The position numbers were made by a program, and so were the translations under genes. A stretch of 64,000 nucleotides of DNA. Source: JABDPF01 sp037384065 (GTDB lineage Bacteria; Pseudomonadota; Gammaproteobacteria; Xanthomonadales; SZUA-36). Location: assembly GCA_037384065.1 (NCBI GenBank), contig JARROJ010000003.1, forward strand, positions 1 to 64,000, given 5' to 3'. Position 1 is the stretch's first letter. Every line of letters starts with the position of its first letter. The notes under the pieces are model-generated. The model saw nothing but the letters and a program-made list of their open reading frames with translations, was not told the DNA's origin and did no database searches. Positions 53,407 through 63,271 of this stretch are shown piece after piece.

Positions 53407-54027
53407 ATGGACGACAAAACCGAACAGCTTCAGGCCGAACTCGAAGCCGTCACCGAAGAGCTCGAGAAGAAAAAAGCGAAGGGACCCGGCACGAACCGGG
53501 GCATCGAGACCATGTTCCGGGCGACCTACCGCGTGCAGATGGACCTGACCGCGTTGGCCGACAACAAGGCGAACATGATGATCAGCATCAACGGCATCAT
53601 CATCTCGATCATCATCGCGGCCGTGTCGCCCAAGCTGGACAGCAACCCCTGGCTGATCCTGCCATCGACGCTGTTCCTGGTCGGCACCCTGATCTCGATC
53701 GTTTTTTCGATCCTCGCGGCGCGCCCGCGCATCAGCACCCAACCGATCACCCTGCAGGACCTGGAGAACAGCCGGGGGAACATCCTGTTCTTCGGCAATT
53801 TCGCCAATCTCGCCCCCGGGGATTTCCAGGAAGGGATGCTGGAGCTGATGCAGGACCGCCAGGTGATGTACGAGACGATGATCGACAACATCTACGGCAT
53901 CGGCAGCGTTCTGAAAAAGAAATTCGCGCTGCTCCAGATCGCGTACACCAGTTTCATGCTGGCGCTGGTGCTGGGCGTTCTGTCGTTCATCGGCGTGTTT
54001 TTCTGGGTGCTGCCGCACAGCCCCTGA
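53407..54027 (+). CDS. PycTM (DUF5706) membrane protein, Pycsar effector-like, orphan
   Basis: 206 residues. A coiled-coil start (5-24) is followed by the family core RATYRVQMDLTALADNKANMMISINGIIIS (split here: RATYRVQMDL at 38-47, ADNKANMMISI at about 51-61). TM1 lies about 58-73 and TM2 about 83-104, with a C-terminal helix about 181-201. In Pycsar antiphage systems a cyclic pyrimidine nucleotide made by a cyclase activates a PycTM protein to disrupt the membrane. No pyrimidine cyclase is next to it, so its function here is open. The family call is fairly sure; a defence role is not. Confidence 0.8.
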   Translation: MDDKTEQLQAELEAVTEELEKKKAKGPGTNRGIETMFRATYRVQMDLTALADNKANMMISINGIIISIIIAAVSPKLDSNPWLILPSTLFLVGTLISIVFSILAARPRISTQPITLQDLENSRGNILFFGNFANLAPGDFQEGMLELMQDRQVMYETMIDNIYGIGSVLKKKFALLQIAYTSFMLALVLGVLSFIGVFFWVLPHSP

Positions 54028-54129
54028 CCGACTGTCCGGGTTTTTCGATTCCGCGTGCCGCAGGTCAACGGGCCGCGGCTCGGTTTCGCCTATGCTGACA
54101 GGTCCGGCAATTGGCGAGCGAGACCTGCA

Positions 54130-55692
<1,563 letters not shown>

Positions 55693-56033
55693 TCCCGCGC
55701 GGTTTGTGGAGACGGCCGAGCGGCGGGTCCGCGGGCTCGACCGCGTGATTGAGCCCCGATTATCGTTCCGTTCGCGCCGGAACGCCGTCTTACACTGACC
55801 CGAACGCGCATGACACATGCGAGTGCGTCCAGGCGGTGACGCCGCATGGCCCCTGACAGGGGCGTATGAGCCCTGGACGGGCTCATACCGAGCGTCACAG
55901 GGATGTGCTCGAGCGTCCCCTGGCAGGGGCCATGCGGTGGCGCTGCCGGGTCCGGTGCGATGGTGCGTCGATCAGCGCCCGGCGGTACGCAGCGCGACCG
56001 TGCGAACACAAACCCGGAACGCGGGCCCGACGG
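55693..56033. other. 341-base intergenic region after the HMG-CoA reductase gene
   Basis: No gene with protein-like composition. It contains the nested palindromic element described separately. Both flanking genes point into it (convergent), so promoters are not expected and the element could act as a terminator or repeat. Confidence 0.5.
55842..55937. repeat. Nested palindromic element (REP-like)
   Basis: Outer arms CCGCATGGCCCCTG (55842-55855) and CAGGGGCCATGCGG (55924-55937) are perfectly complementary. Each arm also contains its own near-palindrome, CCCCTGACAGGGG (55850-55862) and CCCCTGGCAGGGG (55917-55929). Between them is a 10-base hairpin GTATGAGCCC/GGGCTCATAC with loop TGGAC (55864-55888). 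Two alternative folds are thus possible. It resembles intergenic REP/BIME-type repeats. Confidence 0.85.
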
Positions 56034-56402
56034 TCAGAGCGGCGTATTGAGCAGCAGCTGTTCCTCGTCGTCGCTGCCCTCGACGTACTCCACCAGGTTG
56101 CTCATCGAGATGTCGTTTTTCAGGAACAGGCCGGCAAAGGCGTTGAGGCAGGCGAAATCGCTGGCGTCGGGAAAACGCGTTCGGAATTCCTTGCGGAACA
56201 CCGCGAACTCGGCGTAGGCGAACAGTTTGCCGTGGTTGAACACCGGATCGCGAGCCAGGCGCGCATCGAAACGGCCCGAGGCCAACAGCGCCCGGTAGGC
56301 ACCGGGCGCCTGCGAATACACGATCTCGACGAATTCGGGGGCGTGGTCCAGGACACTGGCCTGGATCACGCTGAGATCGCCGGCATGGGATGCGGGGTTC
56401 AC
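56034..56402 (-). CDS. Hypothetical cytosolic protein coupled to a secreted protein gene
   Basis: 122 residues from GTG 56402, whose first bases overlap the stop of the upstream gene (ATGTGA). Mostly helical, with ASVLDHAPEFVEIVYSQAPGAYRALLASGRFD and an acidic C terminus. No signal, no known motif. The overlap strongly suggests co-expression with the secreted protein. Confidence 0.65.
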   Translation of the reverse strand: MNPASHAGDLSVIQASVLDHAPEFVEIVYSQAPGAYRALLASGRFDARLARDPVFNHGKLFAYAEFAVFRKEFRTRFPDASDFACLNAFAGLFLKNDISMSNLVEYVEGSDDEEQLLLNTPL

Positions 56403-56971
56403 ATCCCCTTTGTTACCACTCCTTTGCCCTCCAGCGCAACCGGGATCATGATGTGGGCGAACGGCGTATCGCCCCACATCACGTAAGGCCCGCCGGTGGA
56501 CGGATCGCTGGTAACCCCCTTGAGCATTTCCTTCGGCACCACGATCATCATGTGCGGGCCGGTTTCGACGTAGTCGTCGGCCGATTGCGGATCGGGGTGT
56601 CCGGGCGTGGAGTTGCTGACACCGGCGCCTTCCGGTTCACCCTGGAGCATGTAGGAAATGCCGACGCGGTCGGGCACGTAGTCCTCCCCGCCCATCATCA
56701 TGCCCATCAGCTTCATCCACACCGCGTCGTTGCACATCGGGGCGTGGTCGCCGGGCATGGTGTCGGGGAGGCAGGTCCAGCCGTTGCTGCCTTCGCGCAG
56801 AACGGTGCCGTCGGTGTCCATGACCGTCGCCTCGGCGCTGACCGCTGCCGGCGCCGCCGACATCGCGCGTTCGATTTTTTCCGCGGCGCTGTCGCCGGCC
56901 AGGGCGGCCGGGATCGCGCCCATCGCCACTGCGCCGGTCAGGGCGCAACAGATCGTCGTATGCAGTTTCAT
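56399..56971 (-). CDS. Hypothetical secreted protein
   Basis: 190 residues from ATG 56971, preceded by GAGGAGAA. The signal peptide is cleaved near ALA-GDSAAE (about 25-27). The mature region has two Cys (WTCLPD and MCNDAV) that could form a disulphide, a VMDTDGTVLREGSNGW start, a Met-rich WMKLMGMMMGG segment, and HMMIVVPKEML. I do not recognise the family. The Met-rich stretch might bind metal; this is speculation. Confidence 0.75.
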   Translation of the reverse strand: MKLHTTICCALTGAVAMGAIPAALAGDSAAEKIERAMSAAPAAVSAEATVMDTDGTVLREGSNGWTCLPDTMPGDHAPMCNDAVWMKLMGMMMGGEDYVPDRVGISYMLQGEPEGAGVSNSTPGHPDPQSADDYVETGPHMMIVVPKEMLKGVTSDPSTGGPYVMWGDTPFAHIMIPVALEGKGVVTKGM

Positions 56972-57060
56972 GCGTTCTCCTCGTCTCTTCACGTAGCGTC
57001 GGTACATCGCCGACTTATCTAAAGGATAGTCGAAATTTCACGACCGTCGGTCCGCGCCGG

Positions 57061-58659
57061 TCACGGCGCCGATTCCTGCAACGCCTCGCACAACGCGGCG
57101 TTGTCGGACACGATGCGCCGCAACGGGATCGCGCCACGCCCGACCGCGGGCAGATCGTAACGGAGCATGGCGTGACGGCAATCGATCCAGTGGATGTCCA
57201 CGGTTCCGTCGGGTTCCGGGGGCCCGACCACGGGCTCGGCGGAATCGAACACGCCGCCGGTCGACCGTGAGACGACGAGCTGCGCCGCGTCGCCGGAATA
57301 CGGGCCCTGCGCCGTCAGCCAGCGGTGCCCCGGTTCACCGAGCACGGCCGGCACGCCGGGGTCCGGCCGGGCGACGTCGTAGGTAAACCAGCCCAGGAAG
57401 AGCGTGCCCTGGTCCGGAAAGACGTTGACGAAAACGCCCTGCCCGTTGGTTGCCGGGTCGAACCAGGCGTCGTTCATGCCCGGGTTGATGGCGAGCGCCG
57501 GCTCCGGCGAAACCGCCCCGTCACTGAGCAGAAACACGCCCCGGTTGGCGCTGGCCAGGTATACGGCGCCGTCCTCCGCCTCGCCAAATGTCAGGATCTG
57601 GTACGGCGTCGTGGCCAGCACGTCGGTCTCCCAGCGATCCGCCACGCGCCGCATGCCCCAGATGGTCCCCTCGCAGTAGTCGCCGAACAGGTACACGCCG
57701 GAAAGGTCCGGGTACGCCCGTCCGCGGTACACCTCGCCGCCGGTCACCGAGCAGCCGGCGTCACGTCCGTATTCGAAGACCGGCAGGGTCAGGCCGGTCG
57801 CATCGCAGCCCGCCACCAGGCACAGGGAGCCCTCGAGAATCGACCAGCCGTAGTTTTCGCCGCCGCGGGAGGCTTCCGGCTGAACGTTGATTTCCTCGCG
57901 CCGGGACTGGCCGACATCGGCGATGAACAGGTCACCCGTTGCCCGATCGAAGGCGATTCTCCACGGATTGCGCAACCCGGTGGCCCAGATTTCATCACGC
58001 ACCGCGTCGTCGGCGAGAAACGGGTTGTCGGCCGGCACGGCATAGGGCTCATGTTGCGGATCGACGTCGATGCGGATCAGCTTCCCGAGCAACGTCGCGC
58101 CGTCCTGAGCGACGCCGAGCGGATCGTTTGCGCTACCGCCGTCACCAAGCCCCAGGTACAGCATGCCGTCCGGACCGAAACGCAGTCGACCGCCGTTATG
58201 ATTCGAGTACGGCTGCTCGACCTCGAGCAGGATCTGCTCGCTGGCGGGATCCGCCCGGTCCGGGTTGTCGCCGACGGCGAATCGCGACAGCACGGTGTCG
58301 CCTCCGATGCCGGTGTACCAGACGTAAAACAACCCGGATGCCGCGTAATCCGGTGCGAATGCGACACTCAACAGGCCACGCTCACCGCCGGTTTCGACGC
58401 GGTCGGTGATGTCGAGAAAGGGCTCGCCAACCTCTTCACCGTCCCGCAGGATGATGATCGAACCGCTTTGCGCCACCAGGAACAACCGCCCACTGCCGTC
58501 GCCGGCGTGGTTGATGTCGACCACGCCCAATCGAGGGCTGACCGGCGTGAACTGCAGATCGACCGCACCGAACACGGGCGCCGCCGCCGACAGCCACAAG
58601 GCGAGGAAAACGGCGGGGCGAAGAAGGGTACGGAAGGGGGTTCGTTCGCGTATCGGCAT
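57061..58659 (-). CDS. PQQ-dependent sugar (aldose/sorbosone-type) dehydrogenase with C-terminal module
   Basis: 532 residues from ATG 58659, which has GGAGTCC upstream. The signal peptide is followed by a six-bladed soluble glucose/aldose dehydrogenase-like propeller (about 32-370) with NHNGGRLRFGPDGMLY, ATGLRNPWRIAFD and DVGQSRREEINV blocks of the GSDH family. The C-terminal 150 residues (from INPGMNDAWFDPATNGQGVFVNVFP, read at about 385) form a separate module seen in other secreted gammaproteobacterial proteins. The cofactor PQQ and the sugar substrate are inferred from the family. Confidence 0.88.
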   Translation of the reverse strand: MPIRERTPFRTLLRPAVFLALWLSAAAPVFGAVDLQFTPVSPRLGVVDINHAGDGSGRLFLVAQSGSIIILRDGEEVGEPFLDITDRVETGGERGLLSVAFAPDYAASGLFYVWYTGIGGDTVLSRFAVGDNPDRADPASEQILLEVEQPYSNHNGGRLRFGPDGMLYLGLGDGGSANDPLGVAQDGATLLGKLIRIDVDPQHEPYAVPADNPFLADDAVRDEIWATGLRNPWRIAFDRATGDLFIADVGQSRREEINVQPEASRGGENYGWSILEGSLCLVAGCDATGLTLPVFEYGRDAGCSVTGGEVYRGRAYPDLSGVYLFGDYCEGTIWGMRRVADRWETDVLATTPYQILTFGEAEDGAVYLASANRGVFLLSDGAVSPEPALAINPGMNDAWFDPATNGQGVFVNVFPDQGTLFLGWFTYDVARPDPGVPAVLGEPGHRWLTAQGPYSGDAAQLVVSRSTGGVFDSAEPVVGPPEPDGTVDIHWIDCRHAMLRYDLPAVGRGAIPLRRIVSDNAALCEALQESAP

Positions 58660-58813
58660 ACCAGGACTCCGCTGCGTAGTTGCACCAGAGCGTACCCAAT
58701 TCACCGCCAAGAACGCCAGCGGGGCGGGTCGATCAAGGTGCGCGGGGACTTAAATCAATTCAATGGGCCGCGGATAAGACTAGTATGAAAGGTGCGATCG
58801 AGGCGCACGATCC

Positions 58814-59617
58814 ATGAACCTGGCCGATTTCAAACTGTTCGACGCCCACTTCCACGTCATCGACCCACGTTTTCCGCTGGTGCCGAACCACGGTTATCTG
58901 CCGGATCGCTACACCACCCGCGACTACCTGGAGCGCACCGAGGATTATCGGCTGTGCGGCGGCGCCGTCGTCTCGGGTTCGTTCCAGGCCTTCGACCAGG
59001 ACTTCATGGTCAATGCCCTGGCGCGGCTCGGCAGCGCCTTCGTCGGCGTCACGCAACTGCCGGCGACGGCCACCGACGAGGACATCCTGGACCTCGACCT
59101 GGCCGGCGTGCGCGCCGTGCGTTTCAACCTTCGGCGCGGCGGCTCCGAGGACATTCGGCACCTCGAATCGATGGCCCTGCGCATCCACGAACTGGCCGGC
59201 TGGCACGTCGAACTGTACGTCGACAGCCGGGAACTGGCCGGGCTCAAGAACCTGCTGACCGACCTGCCGGCGGTCGCCATCGACCATCTCGGCTTGTCCG
59301 GCGCGGGCTTTGGCGACCTGCTCGATCTCGCCCAGGCCGGCGTGCGCGTCAAGGCGACCGGCTTCGGCCGCGTCGATTTCGACGTGCGCCGGGGCTTGCG
59401 TGAGCTGTACGCGGCGAACCCCGCGTGCCTGATGTTCGGCACCGACCTGCCGTCGACGCGCGCGGCGCGGCCGTACAGCGACAGCGACTTCCTGCTGGTC
59501 ATCGACACGCTCGGCGAGGTGGGCGCGCGCCGCGTGCTGCACGACAACGCGGCCGAGTTCTACCGCTCAGGCCAGGCGTTCACCGCGCAGCAGCACCAGC
59601 GAACGGGCAGCGACTGA
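58814..59617 (+). CDS. Amidohydrolase-superfamily TIM-barrel protein
   Basis: 267 residues. The metal site begins with FDAHFHVID (His at 12 and 14), AIDHLGLSG carries a later His, and FGTDLP supplies the Asp. The pattern resembles the COG3618 group that includes 2-pyrone-4,6-dicarboxylate lactonase. The substrate is unknown. Its 3' end overlaps the convergent glgX gene by 51 bases. Confidence 0.88.
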   Translation: MNLADFKLFDAHFHVIDPRFPLVPNHGYLPDRYTTRDYLERTEDYRLCGGAVVSGSFQAFDQDFMVNALARLGSAFVGVTQLPATATDEDILDLDLAGVRAVRFNLRRGGSEDIRHLESMALRIHELAGWHVELYVDSRELAGLKNLLTDLPAVAIDHLGLSGAGFGDLLDLAQAGVRVKATGFGRVDFDVRRGLRELYAANPACLMFGTDLPSTRAARPYSDSDFLLVIDTLGEVGARRVLHDNAAEFYRSGQAFTAQQHQRTGSD

Positions 59618-61642
59618 CCAGCGCGCACCACCATCCTGCGGGCCGTTGCCGGCGCTGCTGGAAAACAACTGCCGCCAGTCCACCGGCATGCCGCGCGGCA
59701 AGCGAAACACGCCGTCCTCCTCCCGCGCGTTGAACAGCACCGCAACGGCTTCGAGCACCGGGCTGTCGTCCTTCTGGTCGGCGCGCGTGGTGAACAGCAG
59801 CGCCAGTTGCCGCCCGCTGTTCCAGTCCGCCGGCTCCATGCGGCGGCCGTCCGGATGCAGCCAGTGGATGTCGCACCACCCGCCGTCGGTCGGCATCCGG
59901 CCGTGGATGTACCGCGCCTGCCGCAACACCGGCACCTCGCGCCGCAGGCGGACCAGGTCGCGCACGGCCCGGGTGAATTCGGGATCGTCCGCCAGGCCCT
60001 GCCAGTCCAGCCAGCCGGTCTCGTTATCCTGCGCGTAGGCGTTGTTGTTGCCGCCCTGGCCGTTGCCGAACTCGTCGCCGGCCAGCAGCATCGGCGTGCC
60101 CTGCGAGAACAGCAGCGTGGCCAGCATGTTGAGGCGCTGGCGGCGGCGCACGGCGGTGATCGCGGGGTCATCGGTCGGCCCCTCGACCCCGTGGTTGCGG
60201 CTGAAATTGTGGCGATGACCGTCGCGATTGTCCTCGCCGTTCGCGTGATTGTGGCGCTGCTCGTAGCTGACCAGGTCCGCGAGCGTGAACCCGTCGTGCG
60301 CGGTGACGAAATTGATGCTCGCCGCCGGGCTGCGGCCACTCGCTTCGAACAGGTCGGACGAGCCGTGGATGCGCTGCGCGAATTCGCTGTCCTGGTTTTC
60401 GTCGCCGCGCCAGAAGCGGCGCACCGAATCGCGGAAACGGTCGTTCCACTCCGCCCACTCCACCGGGAATCGGCCGAGCTGGTAGCCGCCCGGGCCGGGA
60501 TCCCAGGGCTCGGCGATCAGCTTGGCGCCCTCCAGTTCCGGCGTGCCGGCAATCCGGCTGAGCAACGAATGCGGCTTGTAGAAACCGCCCATCGTGCGGC
60601 CCAGCACCGTGGCCAGGTCGAAGCGGAAGCCGTCGACGCCGAGTTCGCCGTGCCAGTAGCGCAGGCTGTCCAGCACCAGGTTCTGCGCCCGGATGTGGCA
60701 GGTGTTCAGCGTGTTGCCGCACCCGGTGTCGTTGACGTAGCGCCCGGGATCGTCCGGCAGCGTGCGGTAATAGGCCAGGTTATCGATGCCGCGCAGGCTG
60801 AGCGTCGGGCCGTCGGCCCCGCCTTCGCCGGTGTGGTTGTAGACCACGTCCAGGATCACCTCGATGCCGGCCTCGTGGATCGCCTCGACCATCTCGCGGA
60901 ACTCCGCCGCCGGATCCGCGCCCGGGACCGCGAAGCGGGCGTCGGGGGTGAAGAACTGCACGGTGTTGTAGCCCCAGAAATTGCGCAGGCCGCGCTCGAC
61001 GAGAAAGTGCTCGTCGATCAGGCACTGGACCGGCATCAGTTCCAGTGACGTGATGCCCAGCGACTTCAGGTATTCGAGGATCCGGCCGTTGCGCAGCCCG
61101 CGAAAACGACCCCGCTCGGCTTCCGTCAGCTCGGGGTGGCGCATCGTGTAGCCGCGGACGTTGGCCTCGTAGACGACCATGTTCGTCCAGGGCACGGCGG
61201 GACGGGGCGCGGCGAACGGCCCCGACGCCGGAGCCACCACGCAGAGCGGCACGCAGGCCGCACTGTCGCGGTCGTCCGCGCGGCGGCGGCCACCGGCCCC
61301 CTTGCGGTAATCGAACAGCGCCGGGTCCCAGCGGAAGGCGCCGTCGAGGCGCCGCGCGTACGGATCGAGCAGCAGTTTCGCCGGGTTGTGGCGCAGCCCG
61401 CGCGCCGGGTCCCAGGGCCCGTGAACGCGGTAGCCGTAACGCTGACCGGGCGCGCAGCCCGGCAGGAAGCCGTGCCACACGCCATGCTGGCAGTCGGGAA
61501 GATCGTGGACGGCGACCTGCTGCCGTTCCTCGTCGAACAGGCACAGCTCGACGCGTTCCGCGCTACCGGAGTAGAGCGCAAAGTTGACTCCGTCCTCGAG
61601 CGCGCGGGCGCCGAGCCGGGAGGGGTCGCCCGCCTGGATCAT
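59567..61642 (-). CDS. glgX: Glycogen debranching enzyme GlgX (isoamylase-type GH13)
   Basis: 691 residues. GlgX removes alpha-1,6 branches from phosphorylase-trimmed glycogen. An N-terminal carbohydrate-binding domain (about 10-110) is followed by the GH13 barrel: DVVYNHTGEGG (region I), DGFRFDLAT (nucleophile Asp), LIAEPWD (acid/base Glu), and VTAHDGFTL (third Asp). It lies 63 bases after malQ in a glucan operon. Confidence 0.95.
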   Translation of the reverse strand: MIQAGDPSRLGARALEDGVNFALYSGSAERVELCLFDEERQQVAVHDLPDCQHGVWHGFLPGCAPGQRYGYRVHGPWDPARGLRHNPAKLLLDPYARRLDGAFRWDPALFDYRKGAGGRRRADDRDSAACVPLCVVAPASGPFAAPRPAVPWTNMVVYEANVRGYTMRHPELTEAERGRFRGLRNGRILEYLKSLGITSLELMPVQCLIDEHFLVERGLRNFWGYNTVQFFTPDARFAVPGADPAAEFREMVEAIHEAGIEVILDVVYNHTGEGGADGPTLSLRGIDNLAYYRTLPDDPGRYVNDTGCGNTLNTCHIRAQNLVLDSLRYWHGELGVDGFRFDLATVLGRTMGGFYKPHSLLSRIAGTPELEGAKLIAEPWDPGPGGYQLGRFPVEWAEWNDRFRDSVRRFWRGDENQDSEFAQRIHGSSDLFEASGRSPAASINFVTAHDGFTLADLVSYEQRHNHANGEDNRDGHRHNFSRNHGVEGPTDDPAITAVRRRQRLNMLATLLFSQGTPMLLAGDEFGNGQGGNNNAYAQDNETGWLDWQGLADDPEFTRAVRDLVRLRREVPVLRQARYIHGRMPTDGGWCDIHWLHPDGRRMEPADWNSGRQLALLFTTRADQKDDSPVLEAVAVLFNAREEDGVFRLPRGMPVDWRQLFSSSAGNGPQDGGARWSVAARSLVLLRGERLA

Positions 61643-61705
61643 GCGGCGCAGTGTACGCGTTTCACCACTGCAGACACCAGCGCCGAACCCGATCGGCGGC
61701 GGCGG

Positions 61706-63247
61706 TCACGGCGCGCGCGCCGCGTCCTCGACCATGCGCCGGATGCGGTCGGCCTGCGCCCCGTCGAGCGCGCCCTCCGCCATGCGCCAGCGCCAATTGT
61801 CCCGGGTCGTACCGGGCCGGTTCAGCCGCGCCTCCGAGCCGAGGCCGAGGAAATCCTGCATCGGCGCGACGGCCAGGACCGACGGGCTGGCGAACGCGAG
61901 GCGGATCATGTCGGTATGAATCGTTTGCGCCGAGCCGCCGGTCAGTTCGAGCACCGCGGCCTGCGCCGCGCGCACCTCTGCGCGGGTGCGGGTGTCGTCC
62001 CCGCCCCCCCGGAACCAGCCGATCGTGGTGTCGTTGTCGTGCGTGCCGGTGTAGCACACGCTGTTTTCGGCGATCGCGTCCGGATCGAAATCCGCGTCAC
62101 CGACTTCGAACTGCAGAACGACCATGCCCGGCAGACCCTGGCCCAGGCGCAGGGCGTCGACCTCGGGCGTGATCACCCCCAGGTCCTCGGCGACGATCGG
62201 CAGTTCGCCGAGTTCCGCGCGCAGCGCCTCGAACAGCGCTTCGCCGGGCCCCGGCACCCAGGTTCCGTTCCGGGCGGTCGTCTCGCCGAACGGCACCGAC
62301 CAGTAGGACTCGAAACCCCGAAAGTGGTCGATTCGAACGAGGTCGGTCTGGCGGCCAATGTGCTGCATGCGCTCGATCCACCAGCGGTACCCGGTGCGCG
62401 CGTGATACGCCCAGTCGTACAGCGGATTGCCCCACAGCTGACCGTCGGCACTGAAGTAGTCGGGTGGCACCCCGGCCACCGCCGACGGCACGCCGTCGCG
62501 GTCGACCTGCAGCATTTCCCGGTTGGTCCAGGCGTCCGCGCTGTCCAGCGCGACGTAGATCGGAATGTCGCCGAACAGGGCGATGCCGCGTTCGGCCGCG
62601 TACAGCCGCAGTTCCCGCCACTGGCGGTCGAACAGGAACTGGGTGATCTGGGTGGTCTCGATCGCGTCGCGATGCGCCGCCCGCACGCGCTCCAGGGCCG
62701 CCGCTTCGCGCCGCACGTAGGGCGTGTCCCATTCCGGCCATGGCCGCTCGCCGTGGCGGGTCTTCAGCACGCGAAACAACGCGTAGTCCGCCACCCAATC
62801 CCGCTGCCGGTGAAGAAATTCCTCGTACTCGGTCATCAGCGCGCCACCGGGACGGTCCCGCAAACGCTCCGCGGCGCGCATCAGCAGTTCGCGCTTGGCC
62901 GGAATCACTCGCCCGAAGTCACAGTAATCGCGCGGCAGCGCGGTCAGCGGTTCGAGTTCGGCCTCGTGCAGCAGGCCCAGTTCGACCAGCTGGTTGAGGC
63001 AGATGAGGTTGGCGTTGCCGGCGAAGGCCGACAGGGGCTGGTAGGGCGAGTCGCCATAGGCCGTCGGACCCAGCGGCAGGAACTGCCAGACCCCGATGTC
63101 CATGTCGGCCAGCGCGTCGACGAACGCGCGCGCGCTGTCGCCGATATCCCCGATGCCATGGTCACCCGGCAGGGAACTGATGTGCATCAGGACACCGGCG
63201 CGGCGGCCCATCTGCTGGATGACGGAGGGTTTGCTGTTCGCTTGCAT
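61706..63247 (-). CDS. malQ: 4-alpha-glucanotransferase (amylomaltase)
   Basis: 513 residues, GH77. MalQ transfers alpha-1,4-glucan segments between maltodextrins and releases glucose. Catalytic motifs are VRIDHFRGFESYW (nucleophile Asp), AEDLGVITPEV (Glu acid/base) and GTHDNDTTIGW (Asp). The N-terminal RRAGVLMHISSLPGDHGIGD block is typical. Middle gene of the amylase-malQ-glgX run. Confidence 0.96.
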   Translation of the reverse strand: MQANSKPSVIQQMGRRAGVLMHISSLPGDHGIGDIGDSARAFVDALADMDIGVWQFLPLGPTAYGDSPYQPLSAFAGNANLICLNQLVELGLLHEAELEPLTALPRDYCDFGRVIPAKRELLMRAAERLRDRPGGALMTEYEEFLHRQRDWVADYALFRVLKTRHGERPWPEWDTPYVRREAAALERVRAAHRDAIETTQITQFLFDRQWRELRLYAAERGIALFGDIPIYVALDSADAWTNREMLQVDRDGVPSAVAGVPPDYFSADGQLWGNPLYDWAYHARTGYRWWIERMQHIGRQTDLVRIDHFRGFESYWSVPFGETTARNGTWVPGPGEALFEALRAELGELPIVAEDLGVITPEVDALRLGQGLPGMVVLQFEVGDADFDPDAIAENSVCYTGTHDNDTTIGWFRGGGDDTRTRAEVRAAQAAVLELTGGSAQTIHTDMIRLAFASPSVLAVAPMQDFLGLGSEARLNRPGTTRDNWRWRMAEGALDGAQADRIRRMVEDAARAP

Positions 63248-63271
63248 GCGTTTCTGTTGTCCCGTGGCCGG

